This document shows positions 49,414-57,887 of a stretch of 64,000 nt of DNA, one piece after another. The position numbers and the translations under genes were made by a program. The notes beneath the pieces are model-generated. The model worked only from the letters and a program-made list of their open reading frames with translations. It was not told where the DNA came from and did not search any database. Each line of letters opens with the position of its first letter. The first letter of the stretch is position 1. The DNA comes from Chryseobacterium sp. ON_d1 (GTDB lineage: Bacteria > Bacteroidota > Bacteroidia > Flavobacteriales > Weeksellaceae): positions 248,001-312,000 of the forward strand of contig NZ_BJTC01000004.1 of the NCBI RefSeq assembly GCF_006829085.1, read 5' to 3'.

Positions 49414-51210
49414 ATGTCAGATATTATTCAGCTTTTACCGGATCATGTAGCCAACCAGATTGCAGCAGGAGAGGTGGTGCAGAGACCTGCATCCATCGTG
49501 AAGGAACTTTTGGAAAATGCTATAGATGCAGATGCAACGAAAATTGAACTGATCATCAGGGATGCCGGGAAAAACCTTATTCAGGTGGTAGATGACGGAA
49601 AAGGAATGTCTGAGACCGATGCCCGCATGGCGTTTGAAAGACATGCTACCTCCAAAATCAAAGGAACAGAAGATATCTTTAAAATTGCTACAAAAGGATT
49701 CCGTGGTGAAGCTTTGGCTTCTATTGCTGCTGTTTCTCAGGTAGAGCTGAGAACGAAACAGAAAGATACTTCCATTGGCACCAACATTTATATCGAAGGT
49801 GGAGTTTTCCAGTTTCAGGATCCGGTTCAGACTGCGGACGGTTCCAATTTTTTAGTAAAAAATCTTTTCTATAACGTTCCTGCAAGAAGGAAGTTTTTGA
49901 AAAATAATAATATCGAATTCAGACACGTAATTGATGAATTTCAGCGTGTGGCATTAGCTCATGAAAATCTGGAATTTTCGCTGTTCCATGACGATGAGGC
50001 TGTTTTCAGATTGAGAAAAGGAAGCCAAATGCAACGTATTGTAGATGTTTTTGGCAGAAAACTTCAGCCGCTTCTGATTCCTATCAAAGAAGATATCATC
50101 TGGTGTAGGCTTCATGGGTTTGTTGCCAAGCCCGAAGGAGCTAAAAAAGCAAGAGGGGAGCAGTTTCTCTTTGTAAATGGCAGGTATTTCAGAAGTCCCT
50201 ACTTTAATAAAGCAGTACAGGAGGCTTTTGAAGGGCTTCTTCAGCCGGGATATGTGCCTTCGTTTTTCCTTTTTCTGGAGCTTGATCCGGAGAAAATTGA
50301 TGTAAACATCCATCCGCAGAAAACTGAGGTGAAATTTGAAGATGAACACCTTATTTTTGCTTTGCTCCGTTCAACGATTAAAAGATCTCTGGGAATCTAT
50401 AATGTGTCTCCAAGCCTCGATTTTGACAGAGATCCGGAGCTGGATGAAATGATGAATAAACCGATTCCAAGTAAAAGCAATGGCGGTGGTACCGGTGGAG
50501 GAGTTATCAAAATGCCTGAGATCATTGTAGATAAAGATTATAATCCTTTCCTTGAAGAAAGGAATGTAGTACACCCGGAGGAAATTCAGAATCTTACAGA
50601 AATGTACCACCAGAATATCACAGCTGAACCTTCAAAGATCAATCTGTTTGAAGATGAGGATTTTGACGAAGACCTGATGAGGCTCCCGAATGGCTACTGG
50701 CTTTTCAATAAAGGTGATGTAACGCTTATGCTTGATCTGGGAAGAATGCACCGGCTATTGGTATCTGAGAGTAACAAATCTGTCAGAAAATCAAGCACAA
50801 ACAGTCATGCTCTTCTTTTCTCTCTGGAGTATCATATGAATGAGATTGAGAAGACAAAATACAATGCGATAAAAAAATATCTTCCGGAATTAGGGTTTGA
50901 CATGAAAATTGCTCATGAAAGTGTACTTCGGATAGATTCACTTCCTGAAGGGCTGAAAGAAACCCAGGCGATGAAGTTCCTGGAAAACCTTTTTGAGATC
51001 CTGGAATACAAGACGGAAGAAGAATTTATGCTGTATTACCATAATCAATGGAATAAAATGCAGTCGAAGTCAAGATTTGACTTTATTTATAAAAAAGATG
51101 CGGAACAGCTTATTAAAGACTTTACAGCATTAGGATTTCCGGAATTTTTACCGGATGGTAAAAGATGCTTTTATGAAGTTCCGTTTAATGACTTTAAAAA
51201 CAAATTTTAA
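49414..51210 (+). CDS. mutL: DNA mismatch repair protein MutL
   Basis: 598 aa from ATG 49414 (MSDIIQLLPDHVANQIAAGEVVQRP); an in-frame TTG at 49399 is less likely. GHKL ATPase motifs: ELLENAIDA (31-39), DDGKGM (about 58), ATSKI and GFRGEAL (about 95). Transducer domain follows, then an acidic linker (about 330-410) and the dimerisation domain. MutL links MutS mismatch recognition to downstream repair. I do not see the DQHAxxE endonuclease motif, so incision would depend on another nuclease. Followed 5 bp later by a rhomboid gene. Confidence 0.95.
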   Translation: MSDIIQLLPDHVANQIAAGEVVQRPASIVKELLENAIDADATKIELIIRDAGKNLIQVVDDGKGMSETDARMAFERHATSKIKGTEDIFKIATKGFRGEALASIAAVSQVELRTKQKDTSIGTNIYIEGGVFQFQDPVQTADGSNFLVKNLFYNVPARRKFLKNNNIEFRHVIDEFQRVALAHENLEFSLFHDDEAVFRLRKGSQMQRIVDVFGRKLQPLLIPIKEDIIWCRLHGFVAKPEGAKKARGEQFLFVNGRYFRSPYFNKAVQEAFEGLLQPGYVPSFFLFLELDPEKIDVNIHPQKTEVKFEDEHLIFALLRSTIKRSLGIYNVSPSLDFDRDPELDEMMNKPIPSKSNGGGTGGGVIKMPEIIVDKDYNPFLEERNVVHPEEIQNLTEMYHQNITAEPSKINLFEDEDFDEDLMRLPNGYWLFNKGDVTLMLDLGRMHRLLVSESNKSVRKSSTNSHALLFSLEYHMNEIEKTKYNAIKKYLPELGFDMKIAHESVLRIDSLPEGLKETQAMKFLENLFEILEYKTEEEFMLYYHNQWNKMQSKSRFDFIYKKDAEQLIKDFTALGFPEFLPDGKRCFYEVPFNDFKNKF

Positions 51211-51215
51211 AAATT

Positions 51216-51944
51216 ATGTTTAATAATATACCGCCTATTACAAGGAACATCATTATCATAAATGTGGTAGTATTTATTGCTACTTACTTTATGGGAAATC
51301 AAATGATTGGCTATCTTGCAGGCTTTTATCCTTTCTCACCATTTTTCCATTCATGGCAGATTATTACCCATATGTTCATGCATGGAAGTATCATGCACAT
51401 CTTATTTAATATGATGACGCTTTTTAGTTTTGGGCCTATTCTGGAACAGACATTAGGAGACAGAAAATATTTGCTTTTATATTTTGCGAGTGGCTTAGGG
51501 GCATTTTTTCTTTTTAATGCGTGGAATTTTGTGGAAGCCCAACAGATTTCTAATGAATTACAGCAGCTGGGATTTAATGTAAACGCTTATCTGTCAGGAG
51601 CAAGTGTCCAATTTGCAGGGGGCACTGAATCGATCCTTAAACAAAAAGAATTATTGGAAAGTTTAAAAGCTATTGTAGCAACACCAATGGTAGGTGCATC
51701 GGGAGCTATTTTCGGCGTGGTTGCTGCATTTGCAACACTATATCCGGATTCTAAAATTGGGATTATGTTTATTCCGGTCCCGATTAAAGTAAAATATCTG
51801 TTGCCGATCATTGTAGTGATCTCCGTATATCTTGGAGTTTCCGGTAATGGAGGAGGTATTGCCCACCTTGCTCACGTAGGTGGGGCTTTGGTAGGGTGGC
51901 TGTTGGCACGAAACTGGAAAAAACACCTGTACCGATTTAACTAA
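51216..51944 (+). CDS. Rhomboid family intramembrane serine protease
   Basis: 242 aa, six transmembrane helices. Catalytic Ser162 lies in GASGAIFG and the His in HLAHVGGALVG (His220); the oxyanion-side HxxxN segment HILFNM is at residues 61-66. Rhomboids cut transmembrane substrates within the inner membrane. A long loop (about 105-150; QQLGFNVNAYLSG ... LKQKELLESLK) is inserted before the catalytic helix, more than in GlpG. In the mutL-rhomboid-EEP operon, with 5- and 9-bp gaps. Confidence 0.93.
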   Translation: MFNNIPPITRNIIIINVVVFIATYFMGNQMIGYLAGFYPFSPFFHSWQIITHMFMHGSIMHILFNMMTLFSFGPILEQTLGDRKYLLLYFASGLGAFFLFNAWNFVEAQQISNELQQLGFNVNAYLSGASVQFAGGTESILKQKELLESLKAIVATPMVGASGAIFGVVAAFATLYPDSKIGIMFIPVPIKVKYLLPIIVVISVYLGVSGNGGGIAHLAHVGGALVGWLLARNWKKHLYRFN

Positions 51945-51953
51945 AATAAGTTT

Positions 51954-52946
51954 GTGAAGGTTTTCCGACTCATACTGTTCATCTTACATCTGGGAATTCT
52001 GTTTATGCTGCTGGGTACTTTACTGAATGCCTATGTTCCGCCTAAGATTTTTCCGTGGTTTAATTTACTGTCACTGGGATTCCCGATTCTCATCGTTATC
52101 TACATCATTCTGACGGTATTCTGGGTCTTCAGCTGGAAAAAAAGAGCTTTTTTATTTATGCTGGCGGGTTTAGCATTTATAAATCCCGTTAAAAGATGGG
52201 TTAACTACTCTTCTGATTCAAAGAACAGTTCAGATTTCAAGGTTGTTTCTTTCAATACAAGAAGCGGAATTGTAAAGAAAAAAGAAGTTACAGATTATTT
52301 AAAATCTCAGAATGCAGATGTGATTCTTTTACAGGAGGATGCAGGGAAAGAATATGAATTTGAAGGCTACCAGAAGGCAAATCCGGGAGGAGGACTGACG
52401 ATTTTGACCAGGCATAAAATCATTAAGCAGCAGATCATAGATCCATTGGATGAAAGCTTGAGAATTCCTGGATTGATGGCTGATATAGAAATTTACGGCA
52501 GGGTATACAGGTTCATCGATGTATATCTTAATCCTTTTCATTTCGAGAAAGAAATGGTGAAGCTCAATGGTAATACCGATGCCGATGAACAAAAGATAAA
52601 AGATGTCATAAAAAGACTGATTCCAACCTTTAAAAAACACCAGGATCAGGTAGATTTAATCAGCCCGGTAATTGAAAACTCGCCCTATCCGGTTATTCTT
52701 GCCGGGGACTTCAACTCTGTACCAAATTCTTATGAATACTATCATCTATCCGATGGGCTTGAAGATGCATTTTTAAAAGCCGGAAAAGGAAGTGGCACCA
52801 GTTTTCATGACTATAAATTTCCGATAAGAATTGATTATGTTTTTTCTTCAAAATCATTGCGGACAATATCTTATGAAGTTGACCGTTCTATAAGTGTTTC
52901 AGATCATTACCCGGTTGTAGCTAAGTTCTCCTCAACACGTAAATAA
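51954..52946 (+). CDS. Membrane-anchored endonuclease/exonuclease/phosphatase protein 1
   Basis: 330 aa, GTG start at 51954 (no ATG fits; the signal-like helix starts immediately). Two or three N-terminal transmembrane helices (to about residue 75) are followed by an EEP domain: FKVVSFNTRSG, ILLQEDAGKEY, AGDFNSVPNS (the catalytic Asp-Asn pair) and DHYPVVAKF with the final Asp-His. EEP enzymes cut phosphoesters in nucleic acids, sphingomyelin or inositol phosphates; here the substrate is unknown. A close paralogue follows directly. Confidence 0.9.
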   Translation: MKVFRLILFILHLGILFMLLGTLLNAYVPPKIFPWFNLLSLGFPILIVIYIILTVFWVFSWKKRAFLFMLAGLAFINPVKRWVNYSSDSKNSSDFKVVSFNTRSGIVKKKEVTDYLKSQNADVILLQEDAGKEYEFEGYQKANPGGGLTILTRHKIIKQQIIDPLDESLRIPGLMADIEIYGRVYRFIDVYLNPFHFEKEMVKLNGNTDADEQKIKDVIKRLIPTFKKHQDQVDLISPVIENSPYPVILAGDFNSVPNSYEYYHLSDGLEDAFLKAGKGSGTSFHDYKFPIRIDYVFSSKSLRTISYEVDRSISVSDHYPVVAKFSSTRK

Positions 52947-53019
52947 TCATAAAAAGAGTTAAAGTTTACTTGCTTGGTAGGGTTTTTGATGAAAGAAAAC
53001 CGTACCAAGACCGTTTTTC

Positions 53020-53991
53020 ATGAAGTCGAATCAGATATTACTATTCATACATATCGTTGTTGCCGTTTTGCTGTTATGCACATTGGGGAATGCGTGGATT
53101 CCACCCAATATTTTGGGCAACCTGAATCTTCTCTCTCTTGGTTTTCCTTATCTTATCCTGTCACACGTCATTCTTACGCTGATCTGGATCTTCAAAAAAG
53201 AAAAAATTGCAATCGCTTTTGCGTTAGGTACCCTTATTTTCTATAACCCCATCAGACGGTGGATTAACTTTTCCCCTAAAATAGAAAACTTAAAAACAAT
53301 ACGGGATATCAAAGTACTGACTTTTAATGTGAAATATGGAGAATATGGATGGGATAAGGTAAAGGATTATATCAAAGCACAGGATGCGGATATCATTCTC
53401 GTACAGGAAAAAGATACCAACCGTGTTATAAAACGCGATCTTATAAAGTACCCATCAGTAATTCTTAAAACCAAACATAAAATTGTAAGGCAGGCAGAAC
53501 TGATTGATGAGAAAGCGCGAGGAAATTCATTCTATGCCGACATAGATATTAATGGAAAGGTAATCAGAATTATTAATGTTTATCTTGAACCTTTCAGACT
53601 TAATAAATCGATGTTTACGAAGCTTGACGGATTGGGTTTTGGAAATGTTTCAACATTACTTTCTCATATGACCCCTACATTTCAGGCTCATGAAGATCAG
53701 GTGAAAAGAATCAGAAAGATGGTGGATTTATCACCATATCCCGTCATTCTTGCCGGTGATTTTAATTCTGTTCCCAATTCATATGAGTATTATAATCTGG
53801 GAAAAGATCTTCAGGATGCATTTTTAGTAGCAGGAAAAGGAAGTGCGAGCAGCTTTCATGATTATAAGGTTCCTTTGAGAATCGATTATATTTTCAGCTC
53901 AAAATCAATCATTCCTTTAAGCTATAAAGTGGATCAATCTGTGAAATTATCGGATCACTATCCTGTAATTGCAGAATTTCTGTTAAATTAG
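53020..53991 (+). CDS. Membrane-anchored endonuclease/exonuclease/phosphatase protein 2
   Basis: 323 aa, tandem paralogue of the previous gene with the same N-terminal helices and the same motifs (LTFNVKYGEYG, IILVQEKDTN, AGDFNSVPNSYEYYN, SDHYPVIAEF). The AGDFNSVPNSYEYY and FHDYK blocks are shared between the two, so they arose by tandem duplication and diverged, mostly in the middle. Both retain the catalytic residues. The next lipoprotein gene starts five bases after its stop. Confidence 0.9.
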   Translation: MKSNQILLFIHIVVAVLLLCTLGNAWIPPNILGNLNLLSLGFPYLILSHVILTLIWIFKKEKIAIAFALGTLIFYNPIRRWINFSPKIENLKTIRDIKVLTFNVKYGEYGWDKVKDYIKAQDADIILVQEKDTNRVIKRDLIKYPSVILKTKHKIVRQAELIDEKARGNSFYADIDINGKVIRIINVYLEPFRLNKSMFTKLDGLGFGNVSTLLSHMTPTFQAHEDQVKRIRKMVDLSPYPVILAGDFNSVPNSYEYYNLGKDLQDAFLVAGKGSASSFHDYKVPLRIDYIFSSKSIIPLSYKVDQSVKLSDHYPVIAEFLLN

Positions 53992-53995
53992 TTCC

Positions 53996-54358
53996 ATGAA
54001 AAATTTACTGGCTGCTATTTTTGTTTTTACAATTTTTTTTACTGCTTGTTCCAAAAAGGAATCTCCGGGCTTCGGAGATGAGCAGGAGGTTAAAATAACT
54101 TATGATACTGCTGCTGTTGATTCCTTTTCTACAGGAGCTGTTTCGGTAGATATTGCACGTAAAATAAGAATGTCTTCTCCCCAGTATATTGATTCTGTAA
54201 AACAGGCTAAAAAGCTTCAGGACGAAGAAAATAAAATGAAGGTGGAGCTTGAAAAAGAGAATAAAGCAAAACAAGAAGAGGAGAAGAAAAAAGCAGAAGC
54301 GGAAAAAAAGCAGAAAGCATCAGAAAAACCGGCTGCTCAGGAAGCCAAAACAGAATAA
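53996..54358 (+). CDS. Small lipoprotein with charged helical tail
   Basis: 120 aa. Lipobox FTAC at Cys18 followed by SKKESPGFGDE. The second half is one charged Lys/Glu/Ala helix (KLQDEENKMKVELEKENK and beyond). Function unknown. Starts five bases after the EEP gene, so it belongs to that operon. Tail composition resembles a spacer or a coiled coil across the periplasm. Confidence 0.75.
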   Translation: MKNLLAAIFVFTIFFTACSKKESPGFGDEQEVKITYDTAAVDSFSTGAVSVDIARKIRMSSPQYIDSVKQAKKLQDEENKMKVELEKENKAKQEEEKKKAEAEKKQKASEKPAAQEAKTE

Positions 54359-54388
54359 ATCCAAAAAAAACATTAAACAATAAACAAT

Positions 54389-54799
54389 ATGAAAAAGCAA
54401 ATTCTGGCTGTAGTGGCCATCTCTGTATTCACGGTGGCATGCACAAAATCAACAACAAAAACAGAACAGGTAGAAAATCCTGACGGATCAGTTACTACAA
54501 CCACCACTACAACTACTGAAACCCCTAACGTTGTGGATACTGCAAAGATCAACAATGCTAAAGAAGATGTGAAGGCTAAAGTAGATGCCGCAGGAAATAA
54601 GATTGACGAAGCTGCTCAGAAAGCGAAAGATAAAATTGATGCCACCGCAGATAAGACGAAACAGGATCTTAACAAAGCGGGTAAGGATATCAAATCTGAA
54701 GCAGATAAAGTAGGACAGGATGCAAAAGAAGCTGCAAAAAAAGGAGCTTCAAAAGTAGAGGAAGCTGCAAAGAAAGTTAAAGAAGATCTAAGTAAATAA
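54389..54799 (+). CDS. Lipoprotein with LEA-like helix
   Basis: 136 aa. Lipobox TVAC at Cys18, then a Thr-rich linker (TTTTTTTTE) and a long Lys/Ala/Asp-rich region with 11-residue periodicity (AGNKIDEAAQKAKDKIDATA, KAGKDIKSEADKVGQDAKEA) like late-embryogenesis-abundant proteins. Such proteins protect membranes during drying or freezing in other systems; here the role is inference. Terminator immediately follows. Confidence 0.75.
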   Translation: MKKQILAVVAISVFTVACTKSTTKTEQVENPDGSVTTTTTTTTETPNVVDTAKINNAKEDVKAKVDAAGNKIDEAAQKAKDKIDATADKTKQDLNKAGKDIKSEADKVGQDAKEAAKKGASKVEEAAKKVKEDLSK

Positions 54800-54802
54800 A
54801 CG

Positions 54803-54834
54803 AAAGCCGTAATTCAACTGAATTACGGCTTTTT
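54803..54834. terminator. Bidirectional terminator
   Basis: AAAGCCGTAATTCA and TGAATTACGGCTTT with a two-base loop, plus a T run; between convergent lipoprotein and GH3 genes. Confidence 0.92.
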
Positions 54835-54869
54835 AGTATACAGAAAAGAAATGACACCATCGGTCTCTC

Positions 54870-56384
54870 TTACTTATTCATTTCCAGTAATGGATCAATA
54901 TATTCCCTGTCATTACTTAATCTCGGTACTTTATTTTGCCCTCCAAGCTTTCCTTTAGCTTCCAGCCATTGGTAGAAAAGGTTTTCCTTAGCGATATGAA
55001 CAATAGGCCTTTTTAAGGTCATATTATTGTACCTTTTCGCTTCATAATCTGAATTGATGGCTTTTAAATGCTTGTCAAAGGCATCTATAAAGTGGTCCAG
55101 GTTATCCGGATGCTGGCTGAATTCAAAGATCCATTCATGAGCGCCGCCTTCATTTCCTTTCATAAAGACTGGAGCTCCTGTAAAGTCGGTAATTTGGGCC
55201 CCTGTTACTTCACAGGCTTTTGAAAGGGCAGATTCTACATTGGTAATCATTAGTTCTTCCCCAAAGGCATTGATGTAATGTTTGGTTCTTCCTGTTATTT
55301 TGATTCTGAAGGGATTGGTTGAAGTAAAGACTACCGTATCACCAATCAGGTATCTCCAAAGTCCTCCGTTGGTTGTAATGACCATAGCATAATTTTTTCC
55401 CACTTCCACATCTTCGAGATTGACAACCTTCGGATTTGAAAAATGAAACTGATCCATCGGTATAAATTCGTAAAATATACCATAATCCAGCATCAGAAGC
55501 ATCTCATCACTGTCTGATCGGTCCTGGATGCCGAAGAATCCTTCAGAAGCATTATAAATTTCGTAGTAATTGATGTTTTTTCCGATGATCTGCCTGTATT
55601 GCTCCCTGTAGGGCTTAAAACTGATTCCGCCGTGAAAAAACACCTCCAGATTGGGCCACAATTCAGAAATACTTCCTACGTGGGTTTCCTTCAGTACTCT
55701 TTGAAGAAGGACCATCATCCAGCTTGGTACCCCTAGGATACTTCCCACATCTTCATTTTTTACTTCAGAAGTAATTGCTTTCAGCTTACTTTCCCACTCT
55801 CCCATCAGAGATACCTTCTTACTTGGGGTGGTGGTAATTTCTACCCAGAAAGGAAGATTATCAATTAAAATAGCAGATAAATCACCAAATTTAGTATTGA
55901 AATCCGCATACAGTTCAGAGCTTCCGCCTAACCGTAAATTTTTATAATTAAAAAGCTGATTTTCAGGATGGTTGTTCGCATAGATGGAAACCATATCCTT
56001 TCCTGCCTTCATATGACAATATTCAAGGCTTTCTGCAGATATGGGAATAAATTTACTTTTAGCATTGGTAGTCCCCGACGATTTTGCAAAATGTTTAATG
56101 AGCCCGGGCCAGCTTACATCCTTATATCCCTGTCTTGCTTTTTCAATATAGGGTTCCATTTCTTCATAGGTAACAATCGGAACCTTATTTTTAAAATCCT
56201 GATAACTTGAAATGGAATTGAAACCGTAAAGTTTACCATATTCTGTATCCTCTGCATGAAACAACTGAGAAAAGAGTATACCTTTCTGTGTTTCAATGGG
56301 ATGATCCATGAAATTCTGTATCTGGTCAATTCTTTGACGGATAAACCAGTTGACCACGGTATTGAAAAGTGCTTTGGTTGCCAT
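54870..56384 (-). CDS. GH3 auxin-responsive-promoter family protein (acyl-adenylating)
   Basis: 504 aa. GH3 proteins are ANL-type adenylating enzymes. Phosphate loop: KSSGTTNAKSKFIP (about residues 100-113); later GGSSELYADFN, YNASEGFFGIQD (about 290), and the hinge YLIGDTVVFTS with KITGRTKHYINAFGE (about 360), which is the adenylate-binding core. Plant GH3s join amino acids to hormones; bacterial members are of unknown role. Single gene on the minus strand, closed by the terminator at 54803. Confidence 0.92.
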   Translation of the reverse strand: MATKALFNTVVNWFIRQRIDQIQNFMDHPIETQKGILFSQLFHAEDTEYGKLYGFNSISSYQDFKNKVPIVTYEEMEPYIEKARQGYKDVSWPGLIKHFAKSSGTTNAKSKFIPISAESLEYCHMKAGKDMVSIYANNHPENQLFNYKNLRLGGSSELYADFNTKFGDLSAILIDNLPFWVEITTTPSKKVSLMGEWESKLKAITSEVKNEDVGSILGVPSWMMVLLQRVLKETHVGSISELWPNLEVFFHGGISFKPYREQYRQIIGKNINYYEIYNASEGFFGIQDRSDSDEMLLMLDYGIFYEFIPMDQFHFSNPKVVNLEDVEVGKNYAMVITTNGGLWRYLIGDTVVFTSTNPFRIKITGRTKHYINAFGEELMITNVESALSKACEVTGAQITDFTGAPVFMKGNEGGAHEWIFEFSQHPDNLDHFIDAFDKHLKAINSDYEAKRYNNMTLKRPIVHIAKENLFYQWLEAKGKLGGQNKVPRLSNDREYIDPLLEMNK

Positions 56385-56442
56385 TCCAACAAATATAATG
56401 ATATTTGAATTTTCAGAAAATTTTTTATCTGATTAAATAAAA

Positions 56443-56469
56443 AAACCGTTACAGATTATGTAACGGTTT
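56443..56469. terminator. Terminator after the bacilliredoxin gene
   Basis: AAACCGTTAC, loop AGATTAT, GTAACGGTTT with flanking A run. On the minus strand it follows the bacilliredoxin stop by about 20 bp. Confidence 0.85.
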
Positions 56470-56489
56470 GATATTTAGTTTATTGTATA

Positions 56490-56900
56490 TTAGCAATACT
56501 CGTCATAAGCAGCCTGAAGGTTGGCAGCAATAGCACCAGCCGGATTCCCTTCAATGTGGTGTCTTTCCAGCATGTGAACCAATTCACCATCTTTGAAAAG
56601 GGCAACACACGGAGAACTTGGAGGAAATGGAGCAAGGTGTTTTCTTGCTTCTACTACCGCTTCAGTATCATATCCTGCGAATACGGTTGTTAAATGATCT
56701 GGTTTTTTATCTCCTGTCAAAGAGTATACTACTCCTGGTCTTGCCGCTCCTGCAGCGCAACCACATACAGAGTTGATGACCAGTAATGTTGTTCCGGACT
56801 GCTTTAAAGCCTCTTCTACCTGAGCAGGAGTTGTTAAATCCTGAAAACCTTTATCTGTAAGCTCTGCCTTCATAGGCATTACTAAATCTGTTGGATACAT
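56490..56900 (-). CDS. BrxA/BrxB-family bacilliredoxin
   Basis: 136 aa from ATG 56900 (MYPTDLVMPM, the family start); an in-frame upstream ATG adds 17 atypical residues. Thioredoxin-like fold with the signature Cys46-Gly-Cys48 (SVCGCAAG) and ARPGVVYSL. BrxA/B remove bacillithiol from protein thiols in Firmicutes; Bacteroidetes with the family are thought to use bacillithiol as well, but no biosynthetic gene is in this window. Confidence 0.93.
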   Translation of the reverse strand: MYPTDLVMPMKAELTDKGFQDLTTPAQVEEALKQSGTTLLVINSVCGCAAGAARPGVVYSLTGDKKPDHLTTVFAGYDTEAVVEARKHLAPFPPSSPCVALFKDGELVHMLERHHIEGNPAGAIAANLQAAYDEYC

Positions 56901-57349
56901 ATATTTTGTTTTTATCACCACAAAGTTAAGCAATTCCTGGCGTTTGTTCAATATATAAAAACTATCAATCGTTTAGGCATATAAAATTAACCAAATATTA
57001 ATACTTCAATAATATTCAAAAAAAAGTGAATTAAGACTAGGAATAATGAAATATTATTATTAAATTTGAAATGATTCTGAAAAACAAGGACCATGAAAAA
57101 AACATTTAAGGCTTTCCCTCAAGCAATCAATCACTTAAATACTGTCTGAAATATGGTAGTAGCTAAATTCTTTTTTCAGTTTAGAATTAAAACTGATTAA
57201 CAAACTTTAATATCCAAAACGAAGTCCGGAACTGAACAGTTCCGGACTTCTTTAATCAAATCGATATGCAAAGGTTGTATATCCTTAGTTATGGAGTGAA
57301 ACGTGTCTAAGATTTGTAAATCAGTTCAAATCTCAAAAAACGGATCACC
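56901..57349. other. Intergenic region with an orphan transcript candidate
   Basis: 449 bp between two minus-strand genes. Plus-strand signals dominate: a -7 element (57061), a short frame (57093-57149) and a perfect hairpin (57221-57250). See the separate entry. Confidence 0.6.
57061..57256 (+). ncRNA. Candidate small RNA or leader transcript with its own terminator
   Basis: TAAATTTG (57061-57068) fits the -7 consensus and a perfect 14-bp stem (GAAGTCCGGAACTG / CAGTTCCGGACTTC, loop AA) at 57221-57250 with a TTT tail ends the unit. No -33 TTTG was found. The only frame inside is an 18-aa ATG at 57093-57149 (MKKTFKAFPQAINHLNTV). Predicted transcript about 180 bases. Either sRNA or short peptide mRNA; unproven. 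Confidence 0.35.
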
Positions 57350-57796
57350 TTAAGACAGGAGTTTCTTAGCCATCTCGGAAATACTTTTTCCATCAGATTT
57401 TCCGGCTAATGCTTTTGATGCCACTCCCATTACCTTCCCTAAATCTTTGATAGATTCAGCTCCGGTTTCAGAAATAATGTTTTTAATTTCTGTTTCCAGT
57501 TCTTCAGCAGAAAGCTGCTTTGGCAAAAACTGCTCAATAATTTTCATCTGAGCTTCCTCTACTTCTGCGAGATCATTTCTGCCCTGGGCTGTAAACTGGT
57601 CGTAAGAATCCTTACGTTGTTTTACCATTCTCTGAAGGATGGCAATTTCCTGTTCTGCAGTTACTTCTGCTCCTACAGCTTCAGTTTTAAGCAGTAATAT
57701 CTGGGATTTTACAGCACGCAGAGAATCTAAAGCTACTTTGTCTTTAGCTCTCATTGCTGTTTTTATAGCTTCGTTTATTGTATTTTCTAAACTCAT
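57350..57796 (-). CDS. yqeY: GatB/YqeY domain-containing protein
   Basis: 148 aa, all-helical YqeY/Yqey-like. N-terminal MSLENTINEAIKTAMRAKDKVALDSLRAVKSQI, then the TAEQEIAILQRMVKQRKDS block, and a C-terminal GatB-tail-like domain (FLPKQLSAEELETEI, ESIKDLGKVMGVASKALAGK). The tail resembles the tRNA-binding domain of GatB but the function of free YqeY proteins is not established. Last gene of the minus-strand division cluster, after ftsZ with a palindrome between them. Confidence 0.93.
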   Translation of the reverse strand: MSLENTINEAIKTAMRAKDKVALDSLRAVKSQILLLKTEAVGAEVTAEQEIAILQRMVKQRKDSYDQFTAQGRNDLAEVEEAQMKIIEQFLPKQLSAEELETEIKNIISETGAESIKDLGKVMGVASKALAGKSDGKSISEMAKKLLS

Positions 57797-57807
57797 GGTT
57801 TCAAATT

Positions 57808-57881
57808 TAACAATGTATCAATGTAACAGTTTACCAATAAATGTCTGGTAATTGTTACATTGGTACATTTCTACATTGTTA
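57808..57881. repeat. Imperfect palindrome between ftsZ and yqeY
   Basis: TAACAATGTA (57808) pairs with TACATTGTTA (57872-57881); inside, AATGTAACA / TGTTACATT and TTACCA / TGGTAA. About 74 bp. Probably a repeat-type hairpin; may also attenuate ftsZ read-through into yqeY. Confidence 0.6.
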
Positions 57882-57887
57882 TATTAT

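Noticed and set aside
57221..57250. Perfect GC-rich inverted repeat as an IS end
   Set aside because: No transposase or second end nearby; shape and T tail fit a terminator.
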